32,057 bases of DNA from positions 1 through 32,057 of the forward strand of contig NVXJ01000014.1 of assembly GCA_002733885.1 (NCBI GenBank), read 5' to 3'. The notes below the pieces were generated by a model that searched no databases, was not told where the DNA came from, and was given only the letters and a program-made list of their open reading frames with translations. Numbering within the stretch: the first letter of the stretch is position 1; every line of letters begins with the position of its first letter. Of this stretch, positions 19,501 to 28,044 are shown piece by piece. Both the position numbers and the translations under genes were made by a program. This stretch comes from Arcobacter sp. (GTDB lineage: Bacteria > Campylobacterota > Campylobacteria > Campylobacterales > Sulfurimonadaceae).

Positions 19501-19811
19501 GTTTCTGATTTTTCTTTTACATCTTCGATAATTGTCTTTGAATCTTTGTTTGTCATCTTATACACAAAGACAAAGACTTCTGCAACAGCCTTATAAAGGT
19601 TTTCAGGGACTTCTTTGTCGAGTTCAACCTTTGAAAGTAGTTCTACTAAGTCTTCATCTTTGCGAATAGGAAGATTGTTCTCTTTGGCTAAGGAGATTAT
19701 TTTTTGAGCTACCTCACCTTTTCCTTTGGCAACAAGTTTTGGAGCCCTTCCTTTTTTCTTATCATATTTTATTGCCGCTGCTTTTAAAACTTTTTTATTA
19801 GAACTGCTCAC
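19497..19811 (-). CDS. FlhB C-terminal-domain-like protein (FlhX/FlhB2-type)
   Basis: AAIKYDKKKGRAPKLVAKGKGEVAQKIISLAKENNLPI matches FlhB cytoplasmic domain pattern; overlaps FliK-like ORF stop. Confidence 0.82.
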   Translation of the reverse strand: MSSSNKKVLKAAAIKYDKKKGRAPKLVAKGKGEVAQKIISLAKENNLPIRKDEDLVELLSKVELDKEVPENLYKAVAEVFVFVYKMTNKDSKTIIEDVKEKSET

Positions 19812-21625
19812 CCCTTTACCTCAAATCCAAGTTCATTTAGGGCTTCTGTCTTAGCATAAGAATTTTTCTTTCTTTCATCAAATTCATAAAGATGAATATT
19901 CCTTGGCATGATTTGTACCTTAACTAAGGCCTCTCGTAGTTCTTTGATATGTGTTTTAAAAATTTCTTTTAGAGGAATGCTTTGGGTGTAGATATTCATA
20001 TTGAGCTGATTATCATCAAAAAGCTGTAGCATCATATTTAGCTTTCCATGCTCTTTTAACTCCAGGTCTATCTCACAATAACATGAGCCATCATCCTTGT
20101 TTTTAAAGGAGAACTTTCCATTTTGAAGTCCATCCCAAGTATAAGGAAGATAAAGATAAGAGGCATTAGACAGATGCGATAAGAGTTGAAAATAATCAAT
20201 TTGAACAAGAAGCTTATCCAGGGATTTTAAAATATCATTTGTTTGTAAGGATGGATTTACTGACAGTTCTTTTTCTATACCAAGAAGCAGGGCCTTAATG
20301 TCTCTTTGTAAGTTTTCTTGTAAGAGTTTATTATCAAGTAAATGCGAAGGCATGGAAAGTTGAAGAATCTTATCGAGCTTGGCTTGAAAGTCCTTAGAAA
20401 AAATGACATCAGACTTAGAAAGTTCTTTATCAAAATTGGCTATCCAATTTTTTATATCCTTAGGCACCTTAGCCTGTGTAAAAGCCTGCTCGGTTTGTTT
20501 TAAAGAAGAAAGTATCTTTTCAATAATATCAAAAATACTCTTTGTATTTGAACTACCTAAGGATGAAAAGCTTTCACTAAAACCAGCAAAAAAAGCCTTC
20601 ACATCATCAAACTTAAGGGATTGTATTTCTTCAAATCTCATCTGAGAAAGGGTTTGTATCTCACTTTGTCCTGCTTTAAAGGCCTTAAGTTCATTAGCTG
20701 AGAGGTTTTTTATGTCTAAGCCTTGTAATGCACTTGCTAAGGACTTTAATAAGGGTTTTGAGCTGTTGTCTTTAATAATGTTTTCAATTTTACTTTCAAT
20801 ACCTTCAAGCTTAGTGACCAAGGCCTTACTTGTATCTTTAGGACTGATACGAAGTTCTGAAGAGATCTCATGCATAAGGTTTTTGATAGTTGAGAGTGAA
20901 AAGCTTTCATTTTTTTGAGCACCTTGGCTAAGTGTTTGAAGCTTAGTAACGAGGATTTGCACCTCTTTTGCATAAAGTGGTTCAGTAGAGGATTTAATAA
21001 GTCCATTTAAAGAGGACACGAGAGAACCTAGTTCTTTTTTTATAAGATTTAAAGAACTTAGATCAGTATTTTTTGAAAAAGCTGTCTCATTGTTTAAAAG
21101 GCCTTGTATATTTTTGATTATAGGGGATGTTGCTTTTTCATTGCTATTTGTAAGTAAGGATTTTAAGTCTTGCAAGGCCTTATGAAGTTCAGCCTTGGGG
21201 CTATTGTCTTGTAAAAATTTAGATTCTAAAAACACGCCAGAGTTTTTAACAAAGTCTTTTAAGGCAGCACTATCGCCTTGTTTAAAGTCAAGTAAAGAAA
21301 GTTTAAGCACTTGCAATAACTTATCTATTTTTTTATTGGGATTATTTTCAGCCTCAAGAAGCTCTACTAAAACTTTCATCTCTTTAGAAAAACTACCAAG
21401 CTCTTTGAAAAATTCCGAATTTTTTAAGATATCAAGAATGATTTTATTTGACTTGCTGGTATCAAGTGTATCATTCATAAGTTGAGAAAGAATGGCCTTT
21501 AAATCCTTAGCTTCTGAGAGGTTTTTTAATTGTTCAGGACTCGCACTTTCTAAAATCTTAGAAATAGCCTTGTTAGACTTGGGAAACAGTAGTGCTAATT
21601 GTTGGGCAGAGCTAATTTCTATCAT
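19808..21625 (-). CDS. Flagellar hook-length control protein FliK-like
   Basis: 605 aa Lys/Ser/Leu-rich helical protein with C-terminal FliK-like domain (EIDLELKEHGKLNMMLQLFDDNQLNMNIYTQ); coupled to FlhB-CTD-like gene. Confidence 0.6.
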   Translation of the reverse strand: MIEISSAQQLALLFPKSNKAISKILESASPEQLKNLSEAKDLKAILSQLMNDTLDTSKSNKIILDILKNSEFFKELGSFSKEMKVLVELLEAENNPNKKIDKLLQVLKLSLLDFKQGDSAALKDFVKNSGVFLESKFLQDNSPKAELHKALQDLKSLLTNSNEKATSPIIKNIQGLLNNETAFSKNTDLSSLNLIKKELGSLVSSLNGLIKSSTEPLYAKEVQILVTKLQTLSQGAQKNESFSLSTIKNLMHEISSELRISPKDTSKALVTKLEGIESKIENIIKDNSSKPLLKSLASALQGLDIKNLSANELKAFKAGQSEIQTLSQMRFEEIQSLKFDDVKAFFAGFSESFSSLGSSNTKSIFDIIEKILSSLKQTEQAFTQAKVPKDIKNWIANFDKELSKSDVIFSKDFQAKLDKILQLSMPSHLLDNKLLQENLQRDIKALLLGIEKELSVNPSLQTNDILKSLDKLLVQIDYFQLLSHLSNASYLYLPYTWDGLQNGKFSFKNKDDGSCYCEIDLELKEHGKLNMMLQLFDDNQLNMNIYTQSIPLKEIFKTHIKELREALVKVQIMPRNIHLYEFDERKKNSYAKTEALNELGFEVKG

Positions 21626-21750
21626 AAGTAAATATCGTCATTTTTGAAGTTTTTTAAAGCCATAGAATTCCTAGGTATATATGATAGAATAGTCATTGAA
21701 TTATCACATTATATAATATTTTTTTGTAATATTTAAAATAGGGAAATTAA

Positions 21751-23382
21751 ATGATAGATACGAAGAACCTTTCAGGTGATCTTTTTGGTGGTATCACTGC
21801 CGCAGTAGTCGCCTTACCCTTAGCCCTTGCCTTTGGTGTACAGTCGGGGATGGGCGCGATAGCTGGTCTGTATGGGGCGATTGCCTTAGGAATCTTAGCC
21901 GCTGTTTATGGGGGGACGAAAACTCAGATTTCAGGTCCTACGGGGCCTATGGCTGTAGTAGCTGCCGCGGTTATTGCGAGTGAGGTTGCGCATTATGGTT
22001 CTATGGAAGCAGCCTTTCCGACCATAATAGCGACCTTTGTTTTAGCAGGTGCTTTTCAGGTACTTTTAGGGGTTTCAGGAATTGGTCAATATATAAGGTA
22101 TATGCCTTATCCTGTTATTTCTGGATTTATGTCAGGCATTGGGGCTATTATTATTTTGCTTCAGGTCTTCCCGTTTTTTGGACTTACCTCGCCTACAAAG
22201 GTGATTGATGTGGTCACGTCCTTAGGTGATATAGCTGCCAATATAAATACAAAAGCGGTGCTTCTTTCTGTGAGTACTATTGCCATAATTTATCTTTTTC
22301 CTCGTATCACTAAAAAGATTCCTTCAGCCTTAGTGGCCTTACTTGGTCTAACTGCCTTATCTACGCTTATGGGTTTTGATGTATCTGTTATTGGAACTAT
22401 TCCTAAGGGGATGCCCGAAGTCCAAGTTTATACTCTTACTCAGCTAGATTGGCGACATCCTATGATAATTATTATTCCGGCCATTACCTTAGCCGCACTT
22501 GGGGCGATTGATTCCTTACTGACGTCTATAGTGGCGGATAATATGACAAAGACTAAGCACAATTCAAACAAAGAATTAGTAGGTCAAGGTATGGGAAATA
22601 TGTTAGCAGGAATCATAGGTGGGCTTCCTGGAGCGGGGGCTACTATGCGTACGGTTGTTAATATTAAGGCGGGCGGAAGAGGGCGCATGTCAGGTGTGGT
22701 TCATGGCTTGGTACTTTTAGTGGTCTTACTGGGGGCGGGAGAATATGCCGCGCTTATCCCCTTGCCTGTGTTAGCGGGTATTTTAATAACAGTTGGTATT
22801 GGAATTATCGATTATAAGGGGCTTAAACATATGAGGCATGTGCCTAGGGCTGATGCGGTGATTATGGTGATAGTCTTGGTTCTAACAGTCTTTGTAGACC
22901 TTTTACAAGCCGTTGCAGTAGGTGTGGTTTTAGCCTCTGTTTTATTTATGAAGCAGATGGGAGATACGGCGGAATCAAAAACATTTACCTCTGTTATGGA
23001 CAGTCTTGAGCCTATACTTTTTGATGATGAAAAAGATTTAGAACAAACAGATAAAAAAACCATTTATGTACAACACTTTGATGGTCCTATATTTTTTGGG
23101 TTTACCTCGCATTTTAATCAGGTAATGACCAAAATGCCAAATGTGAAAATTATTATAATGAGAATGGAAAATGTTCCTTATGTAGACCAAAGTGGTATGT
23201 ACGCCATTGAAGATGCAGTAATGCAGTTAGATAAACGTGGGGTGATTGTACTTATAGCAGGGATTCAAAAACAGCCTCTTAGTATGCTTAAGGGAATTAA
23301 ACTCATACCTGAACTCATTCCTGCAGAGCGTATCTTTAAAGACTTTGAAACGGTTAAGAACTTTGTTGTTTTAGATGATTAG
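21751..23382 (+). CDS. SulP family inorganic anion transporter with C-terminal STAS domain
   Basis: LSGDLFGGITAAVVALPLALAFGVQSGMGAIAGLYGA; SGPTGPMAVV; STAS region VIIMRMENVPYVDQSGMYAIEDAV. Confidence 0.95.
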   Translation: MIDTKNLSGDLFGGITAAVVALPLALAFGVQSGMGAIAGLYGAIALGILAAVYGGTKTQISGPTGPMAVVAAAVIASEVAHYGSMEAAFPTIIATFVLAGAFQVLLGVSGIGQYIRYMPYPVISGFMSGIGAIIILLQVFPFFGLTSPTKVIDVVTSLGDIAANINTKAVLLSVSTIAIIYLFPRITKKIPSALVALLGLTALSTLMGFDVSVIGTIPKGMPEVQVYTLTQLDWRHPMIIIIPAITLAALGAIDSLLTSIVADNMTKTKHNSNKELVGQGMGNMLAGIIGGLPGAGATMRTVVNIKAGGRGRMSGVVHGLVLLVVLLGAGEYAALIPLPVLAGILITVGIGIIDYKGLKHMRHVPRADAVIMVIVLVLTVFVDLLQAVAVGVVLASVLFMKQMGDTAESKTFTSVMDSLEPILFDDEKDLEQTDKKTIYVQHFDGPIFFGFTSHFNQVMTKMPNVKIIIMRMENVPYVDQSGMYAIEDAVMQLDKRGVIVLIAGIQKQPLSMLKGIKLIPELIPAERIFKDFETVKNFVVLDD

Positions 23383-23837
23383 TAGTTTTCTGAGGGGAAT
23401 ATTTTTTTATTTAAGTTACTGTTTTCTTATTATATATAAGTTTAAGATGCAGATAAGGAAAACTAGCTTTCAATAACAATTAATTCTTTAGTCAAGGCAG
23501 AGATAAGTAAAGTGTACTTTTATACATAAGTTTGTTGATAACGCTGAGTAAAAGATTAAGTGTTGTTGAAATTGGCTCCGGAGTTATATAAACAACCCTC
23601 TGTTTTAAATATTATTAATTTTTATATTTAAGTTTCCTTAATCAGCTGCTTTCTTAAGCTTTTATTTATTATGATTTAATATTAATTGTAAGTTTCCTTA
23701 ATAATGAAAAATTTAAGAAATACTTCCTCTCTTATTAATAGAACTTTTACCTAAAATATTTTGATTTTATCAAGTAGTTTTAGTGACACTTTTATTCAAC
23801 TGACAGAAATTATTTTTTATTTATAGTTCAAAACTAA

Positions 23838-23867
23838 TTGTGAATAAAAAATAAAATGTGTTATAAT
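23838..23867 (+). promoter_or_regulatory. Putative sigma70-type promoter for the TetR-family gene
   Basis: TTGTGA (23838-23843) - 18 bp - TATAAT (23862-23867). Confidence 0.5.
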
Positions 23868-23873
23868 ACTAGA

Positions 23874-23895
23874 ACTGAATGAATATGAATTCATT
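23874..23895. promoter_or_regulatory. Palindromic operator candidate ACTGAATGAATATGAATTCATT upstream of tetR
   Basis: AATGAAT-ATGA-ATTCATT palindrome just downstream of the -10; related sequence precedes hydA. Confidence 0.45.
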
Positions 23896-23917
23896 GTGAG
23901 TATGTAAGGAATTTAAT

Positions 23918-24514
23918 ATGGCGAGAATATCTAAAGAAAAAAGACGTGAAAGTATTATTTCTGCTGCTTTGAAATTATTTTCTAAGCAGGGATATTATAT
24001 TACTACCATTCCTGATATAGCTGAGAAAATTGGTATGAGTGTGGGGAACTTTTATAATTACTTCACCTCTAAAGACAGCTTAGCAAAAGAGCTTGTCTTA
24101 TATATTTCGAATGACTTAGGAAAAAGTATTCAAGCTATTAATGAAAAAGATATCTCCTCAGAAGAAAAAATATTTGAAATAGTGCAGATGTATTTTGAGA
24201 TGGCAAACAAGCGTCCCGAAATGATTGAGTATTTTTTACGTATTTATCTTTCTAATAGGGAAGTTTTTGGCGCAGGGTGTGAAGGCATGACCTGTGTGTC
24301 TTCTTTTGTTACGGAAATGATGATATTTTTTGATGAGGGTGTTAGTAAAAATGAACTTCATAATCAAGATTTCTTTAGCGCCTTTGGTCTGTTTATGGGT
24401 TATCTTGGAGGTATGGTGTTTTTATTTGGGGAAAAAATGTTACCGGAGTCTTTAGACAGCTACACGATATCAATTTCAGAAAATATTTACAATGCCCTTA
24501 AAGTTAGAAGCTAA
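23918..24514 (+). CDS. TetR/AcrR family transcriptional regulator
   Basis: RRESIISAALKLFSKQGYYITTIPDIAEKIGMSVGNFYNYFTSKDSLAKEL TetR HTH. Confidence 0.95.
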   Translation: MARISKEKRRESIISAALKLFSKQGYYITTIPDIAEKIGMSVGNFYNYFTSKDSLAKELVLYISNDLGKSIQAINEKDISSEEKIFEIVQMYFEMANKRPEMIEYFLRIYLSNREVFGAGCEGMTCVSSFVTEMMIFFDEGVSKNELHNQDFFSAFGLFMGYLGGMVFLFGEKMLPESLDSYTISISENIYNALKVRS

Positions 24515-25397
24515 ACCCCGTCTTTTATGGTTACAAGGCGTAACCTGTAATGGCAACACCCATTCCTTTTTTAATCTTCCCTATTTACCGCAGCTCTTAG
24601 ATAAACTTGAAATTGTTTACCATCCAACCTTAAAAGGTTCTGCCAATTTTGATGATGTCCTTTCTTGCAAAAGCTCTTGTGATATCTTAATATTTGAAGG
24701 TACCTTTGATCCTTTATTAAAACGTAATGCAAAGCTTATGTCAGAAGTACTTGACTTTTATTCACATAAGGCAAAATATATTATTGGACTTGGCTCATGT
24801 GCAAGTTTTGGAGGGATGTTTAAGGCCAGTGCTCCTGAACGTAATACTGGTTTGATTTTTAATGAATCTTTAGCCCAAGGACCGCTTCTTTCTTTGGCTT
24901 CAAAGGTGATAAATTTATCTGGATGTCCAAGCCATCCTGAATGGCTTGGATTTACCCTAAATATGATCTTACAAGGTCAAAAAATAGAAATAGATGAACT
25001 TCATCGTCCTGTTGAATTGTATTCTAATTTAGCTCATCATGGATGCACCCGCAATGAGTACTTTGAATGGAAGGTAGATGTTAAAGAGTTTGGTTTAAAA
25101 GAAGGGTGCTTGTTTTATGCACAAGGATGTAGAGGGCCTATGACACACGCCTCATGTAATAAGATACTTTGGAACGAGGTGAGTTCAAAAACACGGGTTG
25201 GTACACCATGCTTTGGTTGTACAGAACCTGACTTTCCACGCTCAAATCTTTTTACAACAAAGAAAAATATGTCTATTCCTCAAGATGTTCCCCTAGGGGT
25301 TTCTAAACGAAGCTATCTAACCTTAACGGGTATAGCTAAATCATTTCATATTAAACGACTCGAAGGAAAGCTTTTTGATACAAAAAAAACTGATTGA
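24492..25397 (+). CDS. Cytosolic NiFe hydrogenase small subunit, group 2/HupU-like
   Basis: LLWLQGVTCNGNTHSFFN, GSCASFGGMF, GCPSHPEWLG, HHGCTRNEYFE, GCRGPMTHASCN, GTPCFGCTEPDFPR; no Tat signal; overlaps tetR stop by 23 nt. Confidence 0.9.
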   Translation: MPLKLEAKPRLLWLQGVTCNGNTHSFFNLPYLPQLLDKLEIVYHPTLKGSANFDDVLSCKSSCDILIFEGTFDPLLKRNAKLMSEVLDFYSHKAKYIIGLGSCASFGGMFKASAPERNTGLIFNESLAQGPLLSLASKVINLSGCPSHPEWLGFTLNMILQGQKIEIDELHRPVELYSNLAHHGCTRNEYFEWKVDVKEFGLKEGCLFYAQGCRGPMTHASCNKILWNEVSSKTRVGTPCFGCTEPDFPRSNLFTTKKNMSIPQDVPLGVSKRSYLTLTGIAKSFHIKRLEGKLFDTKKTD

Positions 25398-26673
25398 TCA
25401 AATTGAAGGCGAAGCCACTGTCTATTTTGAGCTTAAAGATGAAAAAGTTGAACATGCAAGTATTGCCTTCCCTCATTTTAGAGGAATGGAAAAAATTCTT
25501 GAGGGTAAAAATGCCTTAGATGCACTTGTTATTACTCCAAGAGTATGTGGTATTTGTGGGCATGCTCATTTGATGGCCTGCGTTAGAGCGATTGAAAATG
25601 CTTATGAAAATGCAGGTATGCAGGTGAAATTAACTAAAAAAGCAAAAGATTTACGTGAAATTACGCTTATTTTAGAAATTATACAAAACCATTTCAAGTG
25701 GCTTTATCTTGTGATTATTCCCGCTTTAAATAAACTAAGTAAGTCTGAAGAAGAAGACTTTCCTCTAAAAGGTGCTTTTGCAGCGTCTCTGGCTACTAAA
25801 ATTTTAGCAATATTTGCAGGGCAATGGCCTCATTCTTCTTATATGCATCCCGGAGGTGTGACGAGCGATCCTAGTCATGTAGAGCGTTTACAGGCCTTGA
25901 GTTATATGGATGAATTGATAAACTTTTTTGAAAAAGAATGCTTAGGAGTAGATATTGAAGCCTTCTTAGGTTTTGAGTCTTGCAATGATATGGAATTTAT
26001 GCAAAGTGATATAGGCACTCTTGGAAAAACACTAATGCAGATGAACATGCATAATCAAGGGCACGCGCATGATAGGTTTATTGTTTTTGGAGAACATAGT
26101 TTTACGAAGGTATCAAAGGTTTTACAAACGCGTTTAGTTAATGTTGATGAAAAATATATAAGTACCAAAGATGCGTATTGTCCTGATGAAAAAACGTATG
26201 CTAAAAATGCCTTATACAAGGGTGAGTTTTATGAATCAGGTCCCTTAGCAAGGGCAATGAGTATGAATGTCCCTTTGATAAAAAATATGCACAGGCGATT
26301 TAAAGACAGTGCCTACACTCGTGTTATGTCGAGGGTGATTGAATTGGCACAACTTCTACAAGATTGCAAGGGTTTAATACAGAATTTGAGCCTAGACGAA
26401 TCTTCTTTTACGAGTTTAAATGATATTACACAGCTTAATGCTAAGGGCATAGGTATTGTAGAAGCGCCTAGGGGTTCTTTAGTGCATAAGATTGATATTG
26501 AGAAAGGTATTATTGTGTCTTATGAGATTATTACACCAACCCAGTGGAATCTAGGCAGCTCAAAAAAAGACAAGCTCTCTCCTTCACAAATGTCCATGAA
26601 GGGAACACCTGTTAGTGATTCTTTGTTTATTTTTAGAACTTTTGATGTATGTTCGGTGTGCACGACACATTAA
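25375..26673 (+). CDS. Cytosolic NiFe hydrogenase large subunit, group 2/HupV-like
   Basis: L1 motif RVCGICGHAH; L2-like motif DVCSVCTTH at extreme C-terminus; TTG start overlapping small subunit stop. Confidence 0.9.
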   Translation: MIQKKLIDQIEGEATVYFELKDEKVEHASIAFPHFRGMEKILEGKNALDALVITPRVCGICGHAHLMACVRAIENAYENAGMQVKLTKKAKDLREITLILEIIQNHFKWLYLVIIPALNKLSKSEEEDFPLKGAFAASLATKILAIFAGQWPHSSYMHPGGVTSDPSHVERLQALSYMDELINFFEKECLGVDIEAFLGFESCNDMEFMQSDIGTLGKTLMQMNMHNQGHAHDRFIVFGEHSFTKVSKVLQTRLVNVDEKYISTKDAYCPDEKTYAKNALYKGEFYESGPLARAMSMNVPLIKNMHRRFKDSAYTRVMSRVIELAQLLQDCKGLIQNLSLDESSFTSLNDITQLNAKGIGIVEAPRGSLVHKIDIEKGIIVSYEIITPTQWNLGSSKKDKLSPSQMSMKGTPVSDSLFIFRTFDVCSVCTTH

Positions 26674-26778
26674 GTAGAATAAGTTTATGTTATTAGTCCT
26701 AGAAATATATAAGAAATAAATTATTAGAATTATTAATAAATTAGAATAATAAATACTTAAGGAGTAAAGAGTTATTAT

Positions 26779-26796
26779 ACTGAATGATTATTCATT
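26779..26796. promoter_or_regulatory. Operator candidate ACTGAATGATTATTCATT upstream of hydA
   Basis: Shares ACTGAATGAnTAT...TCATT with the tetR upstream palindrome; adjacent to TATTAT -10-like sequence. Confidence 0.4.
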
Positions 26797-26808
26797 AAGG
26801 AGTTTCTA

Positions 26809-28044
26809 ATGGCAGATAGAATTGACGGTGTAAGTAAACTATTTACGGCTGAAAGCGCAAAAGTTGACACAAACAAAGGGGACGCATATTATGATGATTT
26901 GTATATAACCTGTCAAAAGAGGATAGAAGAGCTAGAAAAGCTTAAACCTCTAAACAATAGAGTGGATTTCACTGAAAGTATTGAAGAACAAGGTCTTGAA
27001 AGAAGAGATTTTCTAAAGTGGGCATCGGCAACAACTGCCATGCTTATGCTTCCTGCTTCATTTACACCATTAGTAGCTCAGGCTGCAGTACTGATGAATA
27101 GAGTACCTGTTATTTGGATAGAACTAAGTGATTGTGCTGGTAATTCTGAAGCGCTTCTTCGCTCAGACGGACCAAAAATTGATGAAATTATTTTAGACAT
27201 TATTTCCCTCGAATTCCATGAAACACTTCAAGCAGCCTCTGGTCACCAAGCCGAAAAGCAGATGAATGAAGCAATGGAACACTTCAAAGGTAAGTACTTA
27301 CTATTTGTTGAAGGTGCTGTTCCATTAGGTCTGAACGGTAACTATGGAACCATAGGTGCTTCGGGTGAAACATTTGTAGATCACTTGCATCGCGCAGCAT
27401 CAGGTGCAGCAGCAGTAGTTGCTGTAGGCTCTTGTGCAACTTATGGTGGTATCCCTGCGGCAGCTCCAAATCCTACAGACTCTGTAGGTGTTATGGATGT
27501 GATTAAAGGTAAACCTATTATTAACATTCCTGCCTGTCCAGCCAACCCTTCTAATATGGTAGGTGTTATCTTACATTATGTACTTACGGGTGCTCTTCCT
27601 GAACTTGATTCACTTTTACGTCCTAAATTTGCATTTGGGTACCGTATTCACGATAACTGTGAAAGACGTGCACACTTTGATGCAGGTGAGTATGTAGAAG
27701 AGTGGGGTGATGAAGGTGCGAAAAACAATTTCTGTCTCTACAAAGTAGGTTGTAAAGGTCCGATGACATTTAATAACTGTTCTATTATTCGTTATAACGA
27801 AGGCGTGAATTGGCCTATTGGTGTTGGACGTGGGTGTATTGGATGTTCTGAACCAGATTTTTGGGACAAATACGCTTATGAAAGACCAATGTCAGGTGCC
27901 AATATCAAAGCACCAACAGGTGGGGTTGAAAAAGTAGTTGATGAATTTGGTCTTGCATTATTGACAGCGGCTGGTATCGGTATCGGTATTCACGCAGCTG
28001 CGAGTGCAATAGCTGGTAAAAGAGAAGATGGAGGAGAATATTAA
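26809..28044 (+). CDS. hydA: Periplasmic-facing uptake NiFe hydrogenase small subunit with Tat signal (group 1-type)
   Basis: ERRDFLKWASATTAMLMLPASF Tat motif, VPVIWIELSDCAGNSEALLRS, GSCATYGGIPAAAPNPT, CPANPSNMVG, GVGRGCIGCSEPDFWDKYAYERP, C-terminal TM segment. Confidence 0.94.
   Translation: MADRIDGVSKLFTAESAKVDTNKGDAYYDDLYITCQKRIEELEKLKPLNNRVDFTESIEEQGLERRDFLKWASATTAMLMLPASFTPLVAQAAVLMNRVPVIWIELSDCAGNSEALLRSDGPKIDEIILDIISLEFHETLQAASGHQAEKQMNEAMEHFKGKYLLFVEGAVPLGLNGNYGTIGASGETFVDHLHRAASGAAAVVAVGSCATYGGIPAAAPNPTDSVGVMDVIKGKPIINIPACPANPSNMVGVILHYVLTGALPELDSLLRPKFAFGYRIHDNCERRAHFDAGEYVEEWGDEGAKNNFCLYKVGCKGPMTFNNCSIIRYNEGVNWPIGVGRGCIGCSEPDFWDKYAYERPMSGANIKAPTGGVEKVVDEFGLALLTAAGIGIGIHAAASAIAGKREDGGEY

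Noticed and set aside
20403-21485. Several ORFs antisense to the fliK-like gene (20403-20645, 20712-20918, 21195-21485)
   Set aside because: Ser/Leu/Phe-rich shadows of a Lys/Ser/Leu-rich coding strand, no RBS or motif support
23583-23710. CRISPR-like repeats upstream of tetR
   Set aside because: Only two short copies (about 13 bp core), no regular array and no cas genes
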